A stretch of DNA of 64,000 nucleotides, from contig NZ_RBIE01000001.1 in NCBI RefSeq assembly GCF_003633715.1, positions 667,331-731,330 on the forward strand. The letters are read 5' to 3'. Shown piece after piece: positions 7,699 through 16,963 of this stretch (the stretch's first letter is position 1; every line of letters begins with the position of its first letter). The position numbers and the translations under genes are program-made. The stretch is from Thermovibrio guaymasensis (GTDB taxonomy: Bacteria > Aquificota > Aquificia > Desulfurobacteriales > Desulfurobacteriaceae). The notes below the pieces were generated by a model, which saw only the letters and a list, made by a program, of their open reading frames with translations, was not told the origin of the DNA and made no database searches.

Positions 7699-9528
7699 AT
7701 GTGTGGAATTGTCGGTTACGTTGGAAAGGATAACGCAAAGAACGTTGTGGTTGACGGGTTAAAGAGGCTCGAGTATAGAGGTTACGACTCTGCAGGCTTA
7801 GCCCTGATAGTTAACGGTGAAATTAAAGTCTTTAAAAAGGTAGGGAAGATCAGAGAGTTTGAAATAGAGCTCAACAGGCTTAACGTTTACTCAAACGTTG
7901 GAATCGGCCATACTCGTTGGGCAACTCACGGTAAGCCCACCTTTGATAATGCCCATCCCCACCTTTCCTGCGACGGCAAAATAGCCCTCGTTCACAACGG
8001 GATAATAGAAAACTACGCCCAGCTTAAAGAGGAGTTCTTTAAAAAAGGCCACAAGTTTAAGTCTCAAACTGATACTGAAGTTGTAGTTCACCTGATAGAG
8101 GAGGAACTGAGGAGTTCTAGGGATTTTTTTGAAGCCTTCTTAAGGGCAGTAAACAGGTTAAAGGGTTCCTTTGCCCTTTGCGCTATAACTACCCATGAGC
8201 CCGATAGACTCTTCTGCGCCAGAAAGGACAGTCCTTTGGTTGTAGGCCTTGGAGAGGATGAGTCCTTCGTAGCTTCAGACGTTCCAGCTTTCCTATCCTA
8301 TACAAACAGGGCCGTTTTCCTAGATGATGGGGAGGTTGCCGTTGTAGGTAGAGACGGGGCTGTCTTTTACGATTTTAGCGGGACTGAAGTTAAAAAGGAG
8401 GAAGTTAGAATCCCTTGGAGTTTAGCTCAGGCTGAGAAGGGTGGTTATAAACACTTTATGATTAAGGAAATCTACGAGCAGCCGAGGGCCGTTTCAGATA
8501 CCATAAGTGGAAATATGGCTTGGTTTAAAGGGGATGTTCCTTTGGAAGGGATTGATCCAACTTCTTTTGAGAGGATACAGATCGTTGCTTGTGGAACCTC
8601 TTTCCACGCCGGGTTGATAGCTAAGTTCTTCTTTGAGAACTTTTCCCAGATACTAACTGAAGTTGACTACGCTTCTGAGTACCGATATAGGAATCCTGTA
8701 GTTAACGGGAAAACCTTGGTTATTGCAATAACTCAGTCGGGAGAGACTGCCGATACCCTTGCAGCTATGAGGCTTGCCAGAAAGAAAGGAGCAAAGCTCC
8801 TTGCTGTCTGTAACGTTATAGGCTCTACCGCAACCAGGGAAGCGGATACCGTCATATACACCTATGCAGGTCCTGAAATTAGCGTTGCCTCAACGAAGGC
8901 CTTTACAACTCAGCTAACTGCTCTATACATGCTTTCACTTTGGCTTGGTAGGGAAAATGGCGTTCTTAAAGAAGAAGAGGTAAACGCAAGGTTCTCTCAA
9001 TTAATGGAAGTTCCCTCAAAGATTGAGTATTTCCTCGGTAGGGAGAAAAAGGAAGGAAACGTTAAGAATATTGCCCTTGAGTTCTACAGGTCTAAAGATG
9101 CTCTATACCTTGGTAGGCACGTTAACTATCCAATAGCACTTGAAGGTGCTTTAAAGCTGAAAGAGATTTCTTACATACACGCTGAAGGCTACCCTTCAGG
9201 AGAAATGAAGCACGGCCCTATTGCCCTTATAGATGAGAGTGTACCTGTTATATTTATTGCCACAAAGGGTAGTGTTTATGAGAAAGTGGTTTCAAACATG
9301 GAGGAGGTGAAGGCGAGGAAGGGTAAGATCATTGCCCTTTTGAACCCATCTTCTCCTGAAGTTGAAAGGATTTCAGATTTTAAGATTGAAGTTCCTGAGG
9401 TTGATGAGTTCTTGTCTCCTATTGTTAACGTTGTTCCGCTTCAGCTCTTTGCTTACTACATTGCCGATTTTCTTGGCTACGACGTTGACCAGCCGAGAAA
9501 CCTTGCAAAAAGCGTAACTGTGGAGTGA
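7699..9528 (+). CDS. glmS: Glutamine-fructose-6-phosphate aminotransferase (isomerizing)
   Basis: A 609-residue enzyme making glucosamine-6-phosphate, the entry point to UDP-GlcNAc for peptidoglycan and LPS. The mature protein begins with Cys2 (MCGIVGYVG), the catalytic nucleophile of the Ntn glutaminase domain (~1-220). Two SIS sugar-isomerase domains follow (~280-430 and ~450-600), with TQSGETADT and STKAFTTQ in the first and the EGALKLKEISY and GEMKHGP stretches in the second, ending in the usual NLAKSVTVE tail. The frame stays open far upstream over mnmE, but the ATG at 7699 is fixed by the need for Cys2 and by GGGAG at 7688-7692. Confidence 0.96.
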   Translation: MCGIVGYVGKDNAKNVVVDGLKRLEYRGYDSAGLALIVNGEIKVFKKVGKIREFEIELNRLNVYSNVGIGHTRWATHGKPTFDNAHPHLSCDGKIALVHNGIIENYAQLKEEFFKKGHKFKSQTDTEVVVHLIEEELRSSRDFFEAFLRAVNRLKGSFALCAITTHEPDRLFCARKDSPLVVGLGEDESFVASDVPAFLSYTNRAVFLDDGEVAVVGRDGAVFYDFSGTEVKKEEVRIPWSLAQAEKGGYKHFMIKEIYEQPRAVSDTISGNMAWFKGDVPLEGIDPTSFERIQIVACGTSFHAGLIAKFFFENFSQILTEVDYASEYRYRNPVVNGKTLVIAITQSGETADTLAAMRLARKKGAKLLAVCNVIGSTATREADTVIYTYAGPEISVASTKAFTTQLTALYMLSLWLGRENGVLKEEEVNARFSQLMEVPSKIEYFLGREKKEGNVKNIALEFYRSKDALYLGRHVNYPIALEGALKLKEISYIHAEGYPSGEMKHGPIALIDESVPVIFIATKGSVYEKVVSNMEEVKARKGKIIALLNPSSPEVERISDFKIEVPEVDEFLSPIVNVVPLQLFAYYIADFLGYDVDQPRNLAKSVTVE

Positions 9529-9530
9529 AG

Positions 9531-10388
9531 ATGGGTAGAACGGCAATTCTTTTGATCTCCTGTCCAGATACAAAGGGGATTCTCGCAGAGGTAACAGGGT
9601 TCATAGCTAGGAACGGCGGAAACATAATCCATGCCGATCAACATATAGACTTTCAGAAGAAAATCTTCTTCATGAGGATTGAGTGGGAGCTCTCAGACTT
9701 CAAAATTCCCGACTCCCAAATAGGGGATGCCTTCTCTCCGATTGCCCAGAAGTTTAAAATGGAGTGGGAGCTCCACTTTAGCGATGAAGTTAAAAGGGTT
9801 GCTATCTTTGTCTCAAAACACGATCACTGTCTCTACGAACTCCTCTACCGTTTTAAGGCTGGGGACTTTCCTGGAGGTGATTTAAGGCTGGTTATCAGCA
9901 ACCACCTTGACCTTAAAGAGTTGGTTGAGCGTTTTGGGGTTCCCTTTTACCACTTTCCAGTGAGTAGGGAGAATAAACAGGAGGTTGAGAAAAAGGAACT
10001 GGAGCTCTTAAAGGAAGAAGGTATAGACTTAATCATTCTTGCCCGCTACATGCAGATTTTGAGCGATCAGTTTGTTAACCAGTACAGGAACAGGATAATA
10101 AACATTCACCACTCATTCCTTCCTGCCTTTGTAGGAGCGAAGCCCTACCACAGGGCTTACGAGAGAGGAGTAAAGATAATTGGGGCAACGAGCCACTACG
10201 TTACAGAGGAACTTGACCAGGGACCTATAATTGAACAGGACGTTGTTCGGGTAAGCCACAGGGATAGCGTTGAGGATATGATTAGAAAGGGCAGGGACCT
10301 TGAAAAGCTAGTCCTTGCCAGAGCTGTAAAGTGGCACCTTGAGAACAAGATTCTCGTTTACGACAACAAAACTGTTATCTTTGACTAA
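9531..10388 (+). CDS. purU: Formyltetrahydrofolate deformylase
   Basis: A 285-residue protein with an N-terminal ACT domain (~1-80) and a formyl-THF hydrolase domain (~85-280). The catalytic region shows INIHHSFLPAF and LDQGPIIEQD, supplying the Asn-His-Asp triad of this family. It releases formate from 10-formyl-THF and balances the one-carbon pool, which fits an organism with metF/metV nearby. The ATG at 9531 is preferred over a GTG at 9525 because GGAG at 9522-9525 is correctly spaced only for the ATG. It follows glmS by 2 nt and overlaps the convergent hisG end by 14 nt. Confidence 0.93.
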   Translation: MGRTAILLISCPDTKGILAEVTGFIARNGGNIIHADQHIDFQKKIFFMRIEWELSDFKIPDSQIGDAFSPIAQKFKMEWELHFSDEVKRVAIFVSKHDHCLYELLYRFKAGDFPGGDLRLVISNHLDLKELVERFGVPFYHFPVSRENKQEVEKKELELLKEEGIDLIILARYMQILSDQFVNQYRNRIINIHHSFLPAFVGAKPYHRAYERGVKIIGATSHYVTEELDQGPIIEQDVVRVSHRDSVEDMIRKGRDLEKLVLARAVKWHLENKILVYDNKTVIFD

Positions 10389-11013
10389 TTGCAGATTTGA
10401 GTGAGTCTATTATCGGCTTTATCTCACTGTACTTTGTTTTGAGGCTAGCCCTGTTTACTATTAGCCTTGCAGTAGAGTTCAGGATCGTGTCTACCTCCCT
10501 TAGTCCGTTCTCCCTTAAAGTCGTTCCCGTTTGAACCAGGTCAACGATTCTGTCTGAGAGTCCTACCAGCGGCGCAAGCTCAACGGATCCGTAAAGTATA
10601 ATGATTTCAGGGTGAATTCCTTTACTCCTAAAGTACCTATCAGTAATTTTAGGATACTTTGTGGCAACCCTTATGAAAGAGAGCTTTTCAAGGTCGTAAG
10701 GTTCGCTGATGTTAACCGGTTCGGCTACGCTTAACCTACACTCCCCAAACCTTAAGTCAAGGGGCTCGTAGAGGTCAAATCCCTTTTCTTTTATTACATC
10801 CTTTCCTGCAATCCCTAAGTCTGCAGCTCCGTAAAAGACGTAGGTGGGGACATCCATAGGTTTAACGAGTAGAAATCTGTACTTTCCACTTTCAAATATC
10901 AGTTTCCTAGTTTCTTTAAGGGTTTCGGATGCGTCAACTCCCGCCTTTTTTAAAAACTCTACGCTCTCCTTTAGTAATCTTCCCTTTGGAAGGGCAAAGG
11001 TTATCCTTTCCAT
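10375..11013 (-). CDS. hisG: ATP phosphoribosyltransferase, short form
   Basis: A 212-residue HisG of the short type, which lacks the C-terminal regulatory domain and works with a separate HisZ subunit. It catalyses the first step of histidine synthesis (ATP + PRPP). Visible motifs are ALPKGRLL at the N-terminus, the ADLGIAGKD loop, and DLVQTGTTLRENGL, the PRPP-binding loop. HisZ is not in the window. The ATG at 11013 is chosen over an in-frame GTG at 11040 because homologues begin MERITxALPKG and AGGAG, merged with the murA stop codon, precedes it. Confidence 0.94.
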   Translation of the reverse strand: MERITFALPKGRLLKESVEFLKKAGVDASETLKETRKLIFESGKYRFLLVKPMDVPTYVFYGAADLGIAGKDVIKEKGFDLYEPLDLRFGECRLSVAEPVNISEPYDLEKLSFIRVATKYPKITDRYFRSKGIHPEIIILYGSVELAPLVGLSDRIVDLVQTGTTLRENGLREVDTILNSTARLIVNRASLKTKYSEIKPIIDSLKSAISQR

Positions 11014-11023
11014 TTTACTGCTC

Positions 11024-12289
11024 CTAGTATTTAAGCTCACTCTTTACCCTTTCTATTTCTGCACCAAGGGCCTTTAGTTTCTCTTCCATCCTCTCGTAGC
11101 CCCTGTCAAGGTGGTAAATTCTATAAACTTCCGTTGTATTTTCAGCTGCTAGCCCTGCAATTACCAATGAGGCACTTGCCCTTAGGTCCGTTGCCGTTAC
11201 TTTTGCCCCGGATAGTTTCTTAACTCCCTTTACTACTACAGTGTTCCCGTCAATCTTCAGATCTGCCCCTAAGCGCTTTAGCTCTAAAGCGTGCATAAAT
11301 CTATTTTCAAAAATGGTCTCCTTTATAACAGAAACCCCTTCAGCTAGGCACATTGCAGCCATAAACTGTGCCTGCATATCGGTTGGAAATCCAGGGTAAG
11401 GAGCCGTTGTAACATCGGTTCCCTTCAAACTACCGGTTTTTTTCACTTTTACCTTTCTATCGCTTAACTTTTCAATGCTGAGTCCAGATTCCAAAAACTT
11501 TTCAATTACAGCCGTTAGACTTTCGTAGGGGAACTCTTCTATTTCTACTTCTCCTCCAACTGCTCCAACTGCCGCAACGAAAGTTCCAGCCTCTATCCTG
11601 TCAGCCATTACTCTGTAAGTTGCAGGGTGGAGTTCCTCTTGACCGACAACTTCTATCGTATCTGTTCCCTCCCCCTCTATTTTAACCCCCATAGCCTTTA
11701 GAGCCCTTGCAAGGTCAACGATTTCCGGTTCCTTCGCAGCGTTCCTTATTACAGTCTTCCCTTTAGCAAGGGTTGCTGCCATCATTACGTTTTCAGTTCC
11801 ACCAACCGTTGGAAAGTCAAAGGTTATTTCGTTTCCCTTTAGGCCCTTTGGAGCTTCAGCTATTACGTAGCCGTGTTTAACCTCTATTCTTGCTCCCAGC
11901 CTTTCAAGGCCTTTTAAGTGTAGATCTACCGGTCTTAAGCCTATTGCACATCCACCGGGAAGGGAAACAACTGCCTTCCTGTACCTTGCCACTAAAGGTC
12001 CAAGGGCTAAGATGGAGGCCCTCATCATCTTTACAAGCTCGTAGGGGGCCTCTTTTCTCTCTACTTCTCCGTAAATCCTTACTCTATTGTCCTTCCTTTC
12101 AACATTAAGGCCCATGTAAGAAAGGATTTTACAGGTGGTATCAACATCTTTGAGCTGCGGAACGTTCTCTACTTCAAGCTCTCCGCTCAAAATGGATGAA
12201 AATAGTATTGGAAGGCTAGCGTTTTTAGAACCTGAAACTTTAACTTTCCCTTTTAGTTCTTTACCACCTTTTATTACGAATTTATACAT
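11024..12289 (-). CDS. murA: UDP-N-acetylglucosamine 1-carboxyvinyltransferase
   Basis: A 421-residue protein of normal MurA length. It transfers enolpyruvate from PEP to UDP-GlcNAc, the first committed step of peptidoglycan synthesis. It shows the N-terminal GSKNASLPI substrate loop and the active-site loop PGGCAIGLRPVDLH with the catalytic cysteine at residue 114; because Cys is kept rather than Asp, the enzyme is expected to be fosfomycin-sensitive. It lies between prmC (8-nt overlap upstream) and hisG. Confidence 0.96.
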   Translation of the reverse strand: MYKFVIKGGKELKGKVKVSGSKNASLPILFSSILSGELEVENVPQLKDVDTTCKILSYMGLNVERKDNRVRIYGEVERKEAPYELVKMMRASILALGPLVARYRKAVVSLPGGCAIGLRPVDLHLKGLERLGARIEVKHGYVIAEAPKGLKGNEITFDFPTVGGTENVMMAATLAKGKTVIRNAAKEPEIVDLARALKAMGVKIEGEGTDTIEVVGQEELHPATYRVMADRIEAGTFVAAVGAVGGEVEIEEFPYESLTAVIEKFLESGLSIEKLSDRKVKVKKTGSLKGTDVTTAPYPGFPTDMQAQFMAAMCLAEGVSVIKETIFENRFMHALELKRLGADLKIDGNTVVVKGVKKLSGAKVTATDLRASASLVIAGLAAENTTEVYRIYHLDRGYERMEEKLKALGAEIERVKSELKY

Positions 12290-13133
12290 CTTCTTTTACT
12301 CCTAATGCGACTCTATCAATACCGGATAAGTCCTTGAAAATTTTAACTCCTTTAAAACCTCTTTCCTCAAGCAGTTCCTTTACCCTTTCGCCCTGTCCTT
12401 CTCCAAATTCAAGCGCTATAAATCCGCCTGGTTTAAGCTTTTCTCTGGCCTCTTTTATTAAACTTTCTATTACTTCAAAACCGGTTTTACCTGCAAAGAG
12501 GGCAACTGCAGGTTCAAACTTTACAACTTCCCTATCTACTCTCTTGTCGTCAAACGATATGTATGGAGGGTTTGAAACTACCACATCAACTTTCTCGTTA
12601 ATTTCCTTTAATAGGTTGCTCTTTTTAAATTCAACCGGACAGCTTAAGTTTTCAGCATTCTCCTTTGCTACTTTCAGCGCTTTTTCAGATATGTCAACAC
12701 CTATAATTTCATGTTTGTTCTTCGTTAATTTACAGAGAGAAATAGCTATACAGCCACTTCCTGTTCCTACGTCAATGATCTTTAAACCTTCCTTATCTTT
12801 AACTCTTTCGTAAACAACCTCAACTAAAAGTTCTGTTTCAGACCTAGGTATCAAAACTCCCCTTTCGACTTTAAAACTGAAACCGAAGAACTCCTTTCTT
12901 CCAGTTATATAAGCTACAGGCTCTCCCTTTGCCCTCCTTACAATTAACTTCCTGTAATTCTCTACTTCTTCTTCAGTTAAGGGCCTATCAAAATTTGTGT
13001 AAAGTTCTACTCTGCTTTTAAAACCGAGGGAGTAACTTAATAGGAGTTCTGCATCTAGCCTAGGACTCCTACTTCCCCTCTCTCTTAAAATCTCCGTAGC
13101 TCTCTTTAGTAATGCTCCGATGGTCCACTTCAT
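12282..13133 (-). CDS. prmC: Peptide chain release factor N5-glutamine methyltransferase
   Basis: A 283-residue protein with a small N-terminal helical domain and a Rossmann methyltransferase domain. The SAM site is IDVGTGSGCIAIS, and the substrate motif NPPYI, diagnostic for N-glutamine methylation of the GGQ loop in RF1/RF2, is present in VVSNPPYISFDD. It is the first gene of the minus-strand prmC-murA-hisG group. In many bacteria prmC lies beside prfA, but no release factor gene is present here. Confidence 0.94.
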   Translation of the reverse strand: MKWTIGALLKRATEILRERGSRSPRLDAELLLSYSLGFKSRVELYTNFDRPLTEEEVENYRKLIVRRAKGEPVAYITGRKEFFGFSFKVERGVLIPRSETELLVEVVYERVKDKEGLKIIDVGTGSGCIAISLCKLTKNKHEIIGVDISEKALKVAKENAENLSCPVEFKKSNLLKEINEKVDVVVSNPPYISFDDKRVDREVVKFEPAVALFAGKTGFEVIESLIKEAREKLKPGGFIALEFGEGQGERVKELLEERGFKGVKIFKDLSGIDRVALGVKEDV

Positions 13134-13362
13134 AGCGGAGTATTATCTACTAAATTGTTTTTTTGTTCAATATTACTTATAAAATTTACGGTTATTTAGT
13201 TTGCCAAACCAAACCTCAACCTCAAAATAGTATCCCTTACTTCCCTAAGTATTCCCATAGGTCCTTTATAGGAACTTATTTCCTATCCAGTCTAACCCTA
13301 TTATTTAATTCAGAGTTAAATTAGTTCTGATCACTCTAAACCTACTTTGACGGAGGAAATCT
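13134..13362. promoter_or_regulatory. Divergent intergenic region prmC/birA with inverted repeats
   Basis: 229 nt separate the two divergent starts; no gene is recognisable. It contains TAGGAA-CTTAT-TTCCTA (about 13269-13285) and, overlapping it, TCCTTTATAGGA, either of which could be an operator or a leader hairpin. A 13200-13230 stretch repeats AACC/ACCTCA units. The birA ribosome site GGAGG lies at 13352-13356. Clear -35/-10 pairs were not identified by eye. Confidence 0.4.
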
Positions 13363-14055
13363 TTGAAAATCCTTTACTTTGAAGAGCTCCCTTCAACCAA
13401 CGACTACCTTAAATCTGTTCCATTTGAACCTTTCCTGGGAGTAGTTGCCCTATCTCAGACTGCAGGAAGGGGTAGAAGGGGAAAGAGTTGGCTTTCAGAA
13501 AGGGAAAAGGGGCTCTACTTTTCACTTCTCTTTCCTCCCCTAAAGGAAAACCTAACCTTGGCTGGTCTAGCCTTTGGCTATGCAACCTACTTGGCCTTAA
13601 AGGAACTCTCTCCCGACTTTTACTTAAAGTGGCCTAACGATGTCTACATAAACGGAAAGAAAGTTGCCGGAGTTTTACCGGAGATCTTAAAGGACCGTCT
13701 GATAGTCGGAGTTGGAATAAACCTCCTCTACGCGGAAGAAGAGCTTTCCTCACTTTCCGTTCCGGCAACGTCACTCAAAGCTCAAGGTATAGAGTTTAAT
13801 TACGACCTTTTAGTTTCAAACCTATATAACCAATTAGTTGAACACTACCACCTTCTAGATAGAGGTTTTTTTAAAGTTGATGAATTTGAAAAAGCGTGTC
13901 CTTTAGTAGGCTCTCCCGTAAAAGTAATTGAGGGTGAAAAAGTTTATAATGCTTTTGCCTTAGGTGTAGATAGGGAAGGAGCCTTGATCGTTGAGACTTC
14001 AGAAGGTATAAAGAGGCTCTTCTCGGCAGAGGTTTCCGTAAGAGAGGTAAGATGA
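13363..14055 (+). CDS. birA: Biotin-[acetyl-CoA-carboxylase] ligase, class I
   Basis: A 230-residue biotin protein ligase without the N-terminal DNA-binding domain, so it should attach biotin to carboxylases but not act as a repressor. Signatures are SQTAGRGRRGKSWLS (the GRGRxG biotinyl-AMP loop), GLYFSLLFPP, and LKWPNDVYINGKKVAG with the catalytic Lys, followed by a small SH3-like C-terminal domain. The start is TTG with GGAGG 6 nt upstream. It heads the plus-strand operon running to hypD and overlaps the next gene by ATGA. Confidence 0.93.
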   Translation: MKILYFEELPSTNDYLKSVPFEPFLGVVALSQTAGRGRRGKSWLSEREKGLYFSLLFPPLKENLTLAGLAFGYATYLALKELSPDFYLKWPNDVYINGKKVAGVLPEILKDRLIVGVGINLLYAEEELSSLSVPATSLKAQGIEFNYDLLVSNLYNQLVEHYHLLDRGFFKVDEFEKACPLVGSPVKVIEGEKVYNAFALGVDREGALIVETSEGIKRLFSAEVSVREVR

Positions 14056-14723
14056 GAGAGGTAGAGTTTCCAACCTACAGGGAGCTCCTTAAGGACAAGA
14101 GAATCCTCTACTACATAGAAAGGGCCGATTACTTTTTAGAGAGAATGGGGTACACTGACCACGGTATAAAACACGTAGGCTGGGTAGCTCAGAAGGCCAG
14201 GGAACTACTTCTAGCCATAACTGGTGATAGGCGTTTAGCAGAGCTTGCCGGGGTTGCCGGGCTTTTGCACGACATCGGTCACGTTGTTGGCCGCCACGAC
14301 CACGCCCAGAGCGGAGCCCTCCTTGCATACCAGCTCTTAAAGGGAAGGGGCTACCTGGACGACGACTTAACGGAGATAACATTTGCAATTGGAAACCACG
14401 AAGAAGGAACAGGAGAGCCTGCGACAGAAGTTGCAGCTGCTTTGGTTATTGCCGATAAGTCCCACGTTCACAGAACTAGAGTGAGGAGCTCCAAGACGAT
14501 ATACGAGGATATTCACGACAGGGTCAACTACGCCGTCCTTTACTCAAACCTTTTGGTTGATAAGAAAGAAAAGGTTCTAAGGCTGGTTCTAAAGATAGAT
14601 ACTGAAATTTCAGACCTGCTGGACTACTTTTCTATATTCCAGCCTAGGATGGAGATGTGCCGTAGGGCTACTCAGGTTCTAGGCTACCGCTTTAGAATCA
14701 GGATTAACGACACCGACCTTTAG
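14052..14723 (+). CDS. HD-domain metal-dependent phosphohydrolase
   Basis: A 223-residue protein with an HD domain. The metal ligands are visible as the His of HGIKHVGWVA, the HD pair in LLHDIGH, and later H residues in GRHDHA and GNHEE. HD proteins usually hydrolyse phosphomonoesters, nucleotides or cyclic nucleotides. Here the substrate is unknown, and the protein has no RelA or GYP motif. It is coupled by ATGA to birA and sits 10 nt before metV, but neither neighbour explains it. Confidence 0.8.
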   Translation: MREVEFPTYRELLKDKRILYYIERADYFLERMGYTDHGIKHVGWVAQKARELLLAITGDRRLAELAGVAGLLHDIGHVVGRHDHAQSGALLAYQLLKGRGYLDDDLTEITFAIGNHEEGTGEPATEVAAALVIADKSHVHRTRVRSSKTIYEDIHDRVNYAVLYSNLLVDKKEKVLRLVLKIDTEISDLLDYFSIFQPRMEMCRRATQVLGYRFRIRINDTDL

Positions 14724-14733
14724 GGGGAGTTAA

Positions 14734-15384
14734 ATGGTAACAGTTAGGCTGAAACCTGTAGAGGAGATAGTAAAGTCCTTGAAGCCTTACCGGAAAGTGT
14801 TTGTTATAGGCTGTCAGCTTGGTTCTGGGAGGTGTAAAAACGGCGGTTTAAGGGAAGCCTTTAAGGTTGCCGGTTACCTTGAACTTCACGGCTTTAAGAT
14901 AAGTGGGGTTAAGAGTCCCGGCGGAACATGTATTCTTGAGAGGTTGGATTCCTCAGATAGGAGTTTGATTAAGGAGGCTGAAAGTTCCTCAGATGCAATT
15001 CTCTCCTTGGCATGTGGGGCCGGTACACAGCTTATTGCTGAAAACGTTTCTATTCCTGTTGTCACAGGAGTTAACACTCTCTTCATAGGGGTTGAGAGGG
15101 AGAGGAAGTACTTTGATGAGTACTGTATAGCCTGCGGTGAGTGTGTAATCTCTGAAACCGGCGGGATCTGTCCCGTTGCAAGGTGTCCTAAGTCCCTCGT
15201 AAACGGTCCCTGCGGTGGGGCTATAGCCGGTAAGTGTGAAGTTGACCCTTCAATTCCCTGTATCTGGTACAGGATAGAGAATAGGTTGAGAGAGCTCTGT
15301 TCTTTAGAGACCCTTAAAAAGAGAGTCCCCCTTAAAGATTACAGGGCTTCAGTTTATCCGAGAAGGTTAGTTCTGGAGGATTGA
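14734..15384 (+). CDS. metV: MetV-type zinc-binding partner of methylenetetrahydrofolate reductase
   Basis: A 216-residue protein. The C-terminal half carries the Cys-rich MTHFR_C (PF12225-type) signature: CIACGECV, then CPVARCPKSLVNGPCGG and GKCEV. In acetogens and related anaerobes this protein forms a complex with MetF and is needed for its activity or for coupling to other electron carriers. It lies directly before metF (4 nt apart), the conserved arrangement. This supports use of the methyl branch of C1 metabolism, in carbon fixation or methionine supply. Confidence 0.85.
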   Translation: MVTVRLKPVEEIVKSLKPYRKVFVIGCQLGSGRCKNGGLREAFKVAGYLELHGFKISGVKSPGGTCILERLDSSDRSLIKEAESSSDAILSLACGAGTQLIAENVSIPVVTGVNTLFIGVERERKYFDEYCIACGECVISETGGICPVARCPKSLVNGPCGGAIAGKCEVDPSIPCIWYRIENRLRELCSLETLKKRVPLKDYRASVYPRRLVLED

Positions 15385-15388
15385 GGAG

Positions 15389-16270
15389 TTGGAGTTTAGA
15401 GAGAAATTAGAGTCTGGGCAGTTTCTCATAACCGTTGAAGTGGCACCTCCGAGGGGAGTTAGCTGGGAGGAGACTATCTCAGCCCTTAAACCTTTAAAGG
15501 GAAAGGTAGATGCCTTTAACGTTACAGACTGTCAGCGTTCAATGGTTAGAATGTCTGCGCTGTCAATGGCTAAGCTCCTGCTTGACTCTGGATATGAGCC
15601 TATTCTACAGCTAACCTGTAGGGATAGGAACAGAATTGCCCTTCAATCTGACCTTCTGGGGGCCTGGACCTTAGGTATAAGAAACCTTTGTCTTATGACT
15701 GGAGACTTTACTACGCTGGGCGATCAGCCCGACGCAAAGCCAGTTTTTGACGTTGATTCGGTTCAGCTGATAGAGATTGCAGAGAAACTAAACTCTGGAA
15801 GGCTTCTAAATGGAAAGGAGCTAAACGGTAAGACCTCCTTTCTCATAGGAGCAGTTCACAATCCTTTTGCAGGTCCTGAGTTCCTTCAAACGTTGAAACT
15901 TAAGAAGAAAATAGAGGCTGGGGCACGCTTTGTACAGACCCAGCCGGTGTACGAGTTGAAAATAGCTGAGGAGGTCCACAGCCTCATTTCCTCCCTTGGA
16001 GCAGTTCCCCTAATAGGGCTACTTCCTATTAAGAGCCTTAAGATGGCAAACTTCATGAAGAGGCTCAATCCTACTTCAATTCCGCCTTCTCTCATTGATG
16101 GCCTTGAGAGGGCTAAAGATCCTGTCCTGTACGGTTGGGAATATACCCTGGATCTTGCCAGGGCTGTTTCAGAGTTTGGAGCTGGCGTTCACTTCATGCT
16201 TGTTGGTAAAGTTAGGGAGCTTGCAGACTTTATTGACGAGCTGAGGAATAACAGGAGAGAAGGGCCTTAA
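15389..16270 (+). CDS. metF: 5,10-methylenetetrahydrofolate reductase
   Basis: A 293-residue TIM-barrel flavoprotein reducing methylene-THF to methyl-THF. Family features include ITVEVAPPRG near the N-terminus (the catalytic Glu region), QLTCRDRN, CLMTGDF, and ARFVQTQPVYE. The start is TTG at 15389 with GGAGGA at 15375-15380; the ribosome site lies within metV. The adjacent metV gene indicates the two-component, acetogen-like form of the enzyme and not the stand-alone NADH-dependent form. The stop is followed immediately by the uppS start. Confidence 0.92.
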   Translation: MEFREKLESGQFLITVEVAPPRGVSWEETISALKPLKGKVDAFNVTDCQRSMVRMSALSMAKLLLDSGYEPILQLTCRDRNRIALQSDLLGAWTLGIRNLCLMTGDFTTLGDQPDAKPVFDVDSVQLIEIAEKLNSGRLLNGKELNGKTSFLIGAVHNPFAGPEFLQTLKLKKKIEAGARFVQTQPVYELKIAEEVHSLISSLGAVPLIGLLPIKSLKMANFMKRLNPTSIPPSLIDGLERAKDPVLYGWEYTLDLARAVSEFGAGVHFMLVGKVRELADFIDELRNNRREGP

Positions 16271-16963
16271 ATGGAAGTAAAGAACGTTCCGGTTCACGTT
16301 GGAATAATTATGGATGGAAATGGCCGTTGGGCTCAAATGAGAGGTTTACCCAGAATTGAGGGCCACAAAGCTGGAGCCCAGACTACTGAGAAGATCGTCG
16401 TAGCAGCGAGAAAAACTGGAATTAAGTACCTCTCCCTCTTTGCCTTTTCAACTGAGAACTGGAAGAGGCCTAAAGAGGAAGTTGAGTTCCTTTTTCACCT
16501 TATGTACGAGTATGTTAAAAGTAAACTTCCCCTCTTCCTTGAGAATAACGTAAGGTTTAGGGCTATGGGAAGGCTCTGGAAGCTCCCTCCTTACCTTCAA
16601 GAGGCTTTTTCCAGCGTAGAGGAGAAAACCTCCCACTGTACCGGAATGACCACCGTTTTTGCAGTCAACTACGGAGGCAAACAGGAGATTTTGGACGCAG
16701 TTAACAGAGCTATAAAAGATGGCCATAGGGAGATAACCGAAGCCGTTTTAAGGAGGTACCTTTACATTCCTGAGCTTCCAGACCTTGACCTATTAATTAG
16801 AACCAGCGGGGAGCTCCGAATTTCAAACTTCCTCCTGTGGCAGTCTGCATATACGGAGCTCTGGTTTACCGATACCCTCTGGCCAGACTTTACCGAGGAG
16901 GAGTTCATGAGGGCCCTCCTTGATTACTCTAAGAGGGAGAGGAGGTTTGGCGGAGTAAAATGA
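16271..16963 (+). CDS. uppS: Isoprenyl transferase (undecaprenyl diphosphate synthase)
   Basis: A 230-residue cis-prenyltransferase that extends farnesyl diphosphate to the C55 carrier lipid for wall and surface polysaccharide synthesis. It has the catalytic IIMDGNGRWAQMRG motif near residue 14, the FSTENWKRP block, and the C-terminal LLIRTSGELRISNFLLWQ motif. The start codon abuts the metF stop. The next gene, cdsA, overlaps by 4 nt, the usual uppS-cdsA order. Confidence 0.95.
   Translation: MEVKNVPVHVGIIMDGNGRWAQMRGLPRIEGHKAGAQTTEKIVVAARKTGIKYLSLFAFSTENWKRPKEEVEFLFHLMYEYVKSKLPLFLENNVRFRAMGRLWKLPPYLQEAFSSVEEKTSHCTGMTTVFAVNYGGKQEILDAVNRAIKDGHREITEAVLRRYLYIPELPDLDLLIRTSGELRISNFLLWQSAYTELWFTDTLWPDFTEEEFMRALLDYSKRERRFGGVK

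Noticed and set aside
13134-13362. Small RNA or tRNA in the prmC/birA gap
   Set aside because: No cloverleaf or strong GC-rich fold expected of a structured RNA in a thermophile was visible; only short AT-rich inverted repeats.
14089-14388. 99-residue minus-strand ORF inside the HD-domain gene
   Set aside because: Arg/Pro/Gly-rich translation typical of an antisense shadow; the plus-strand gene is well supported.
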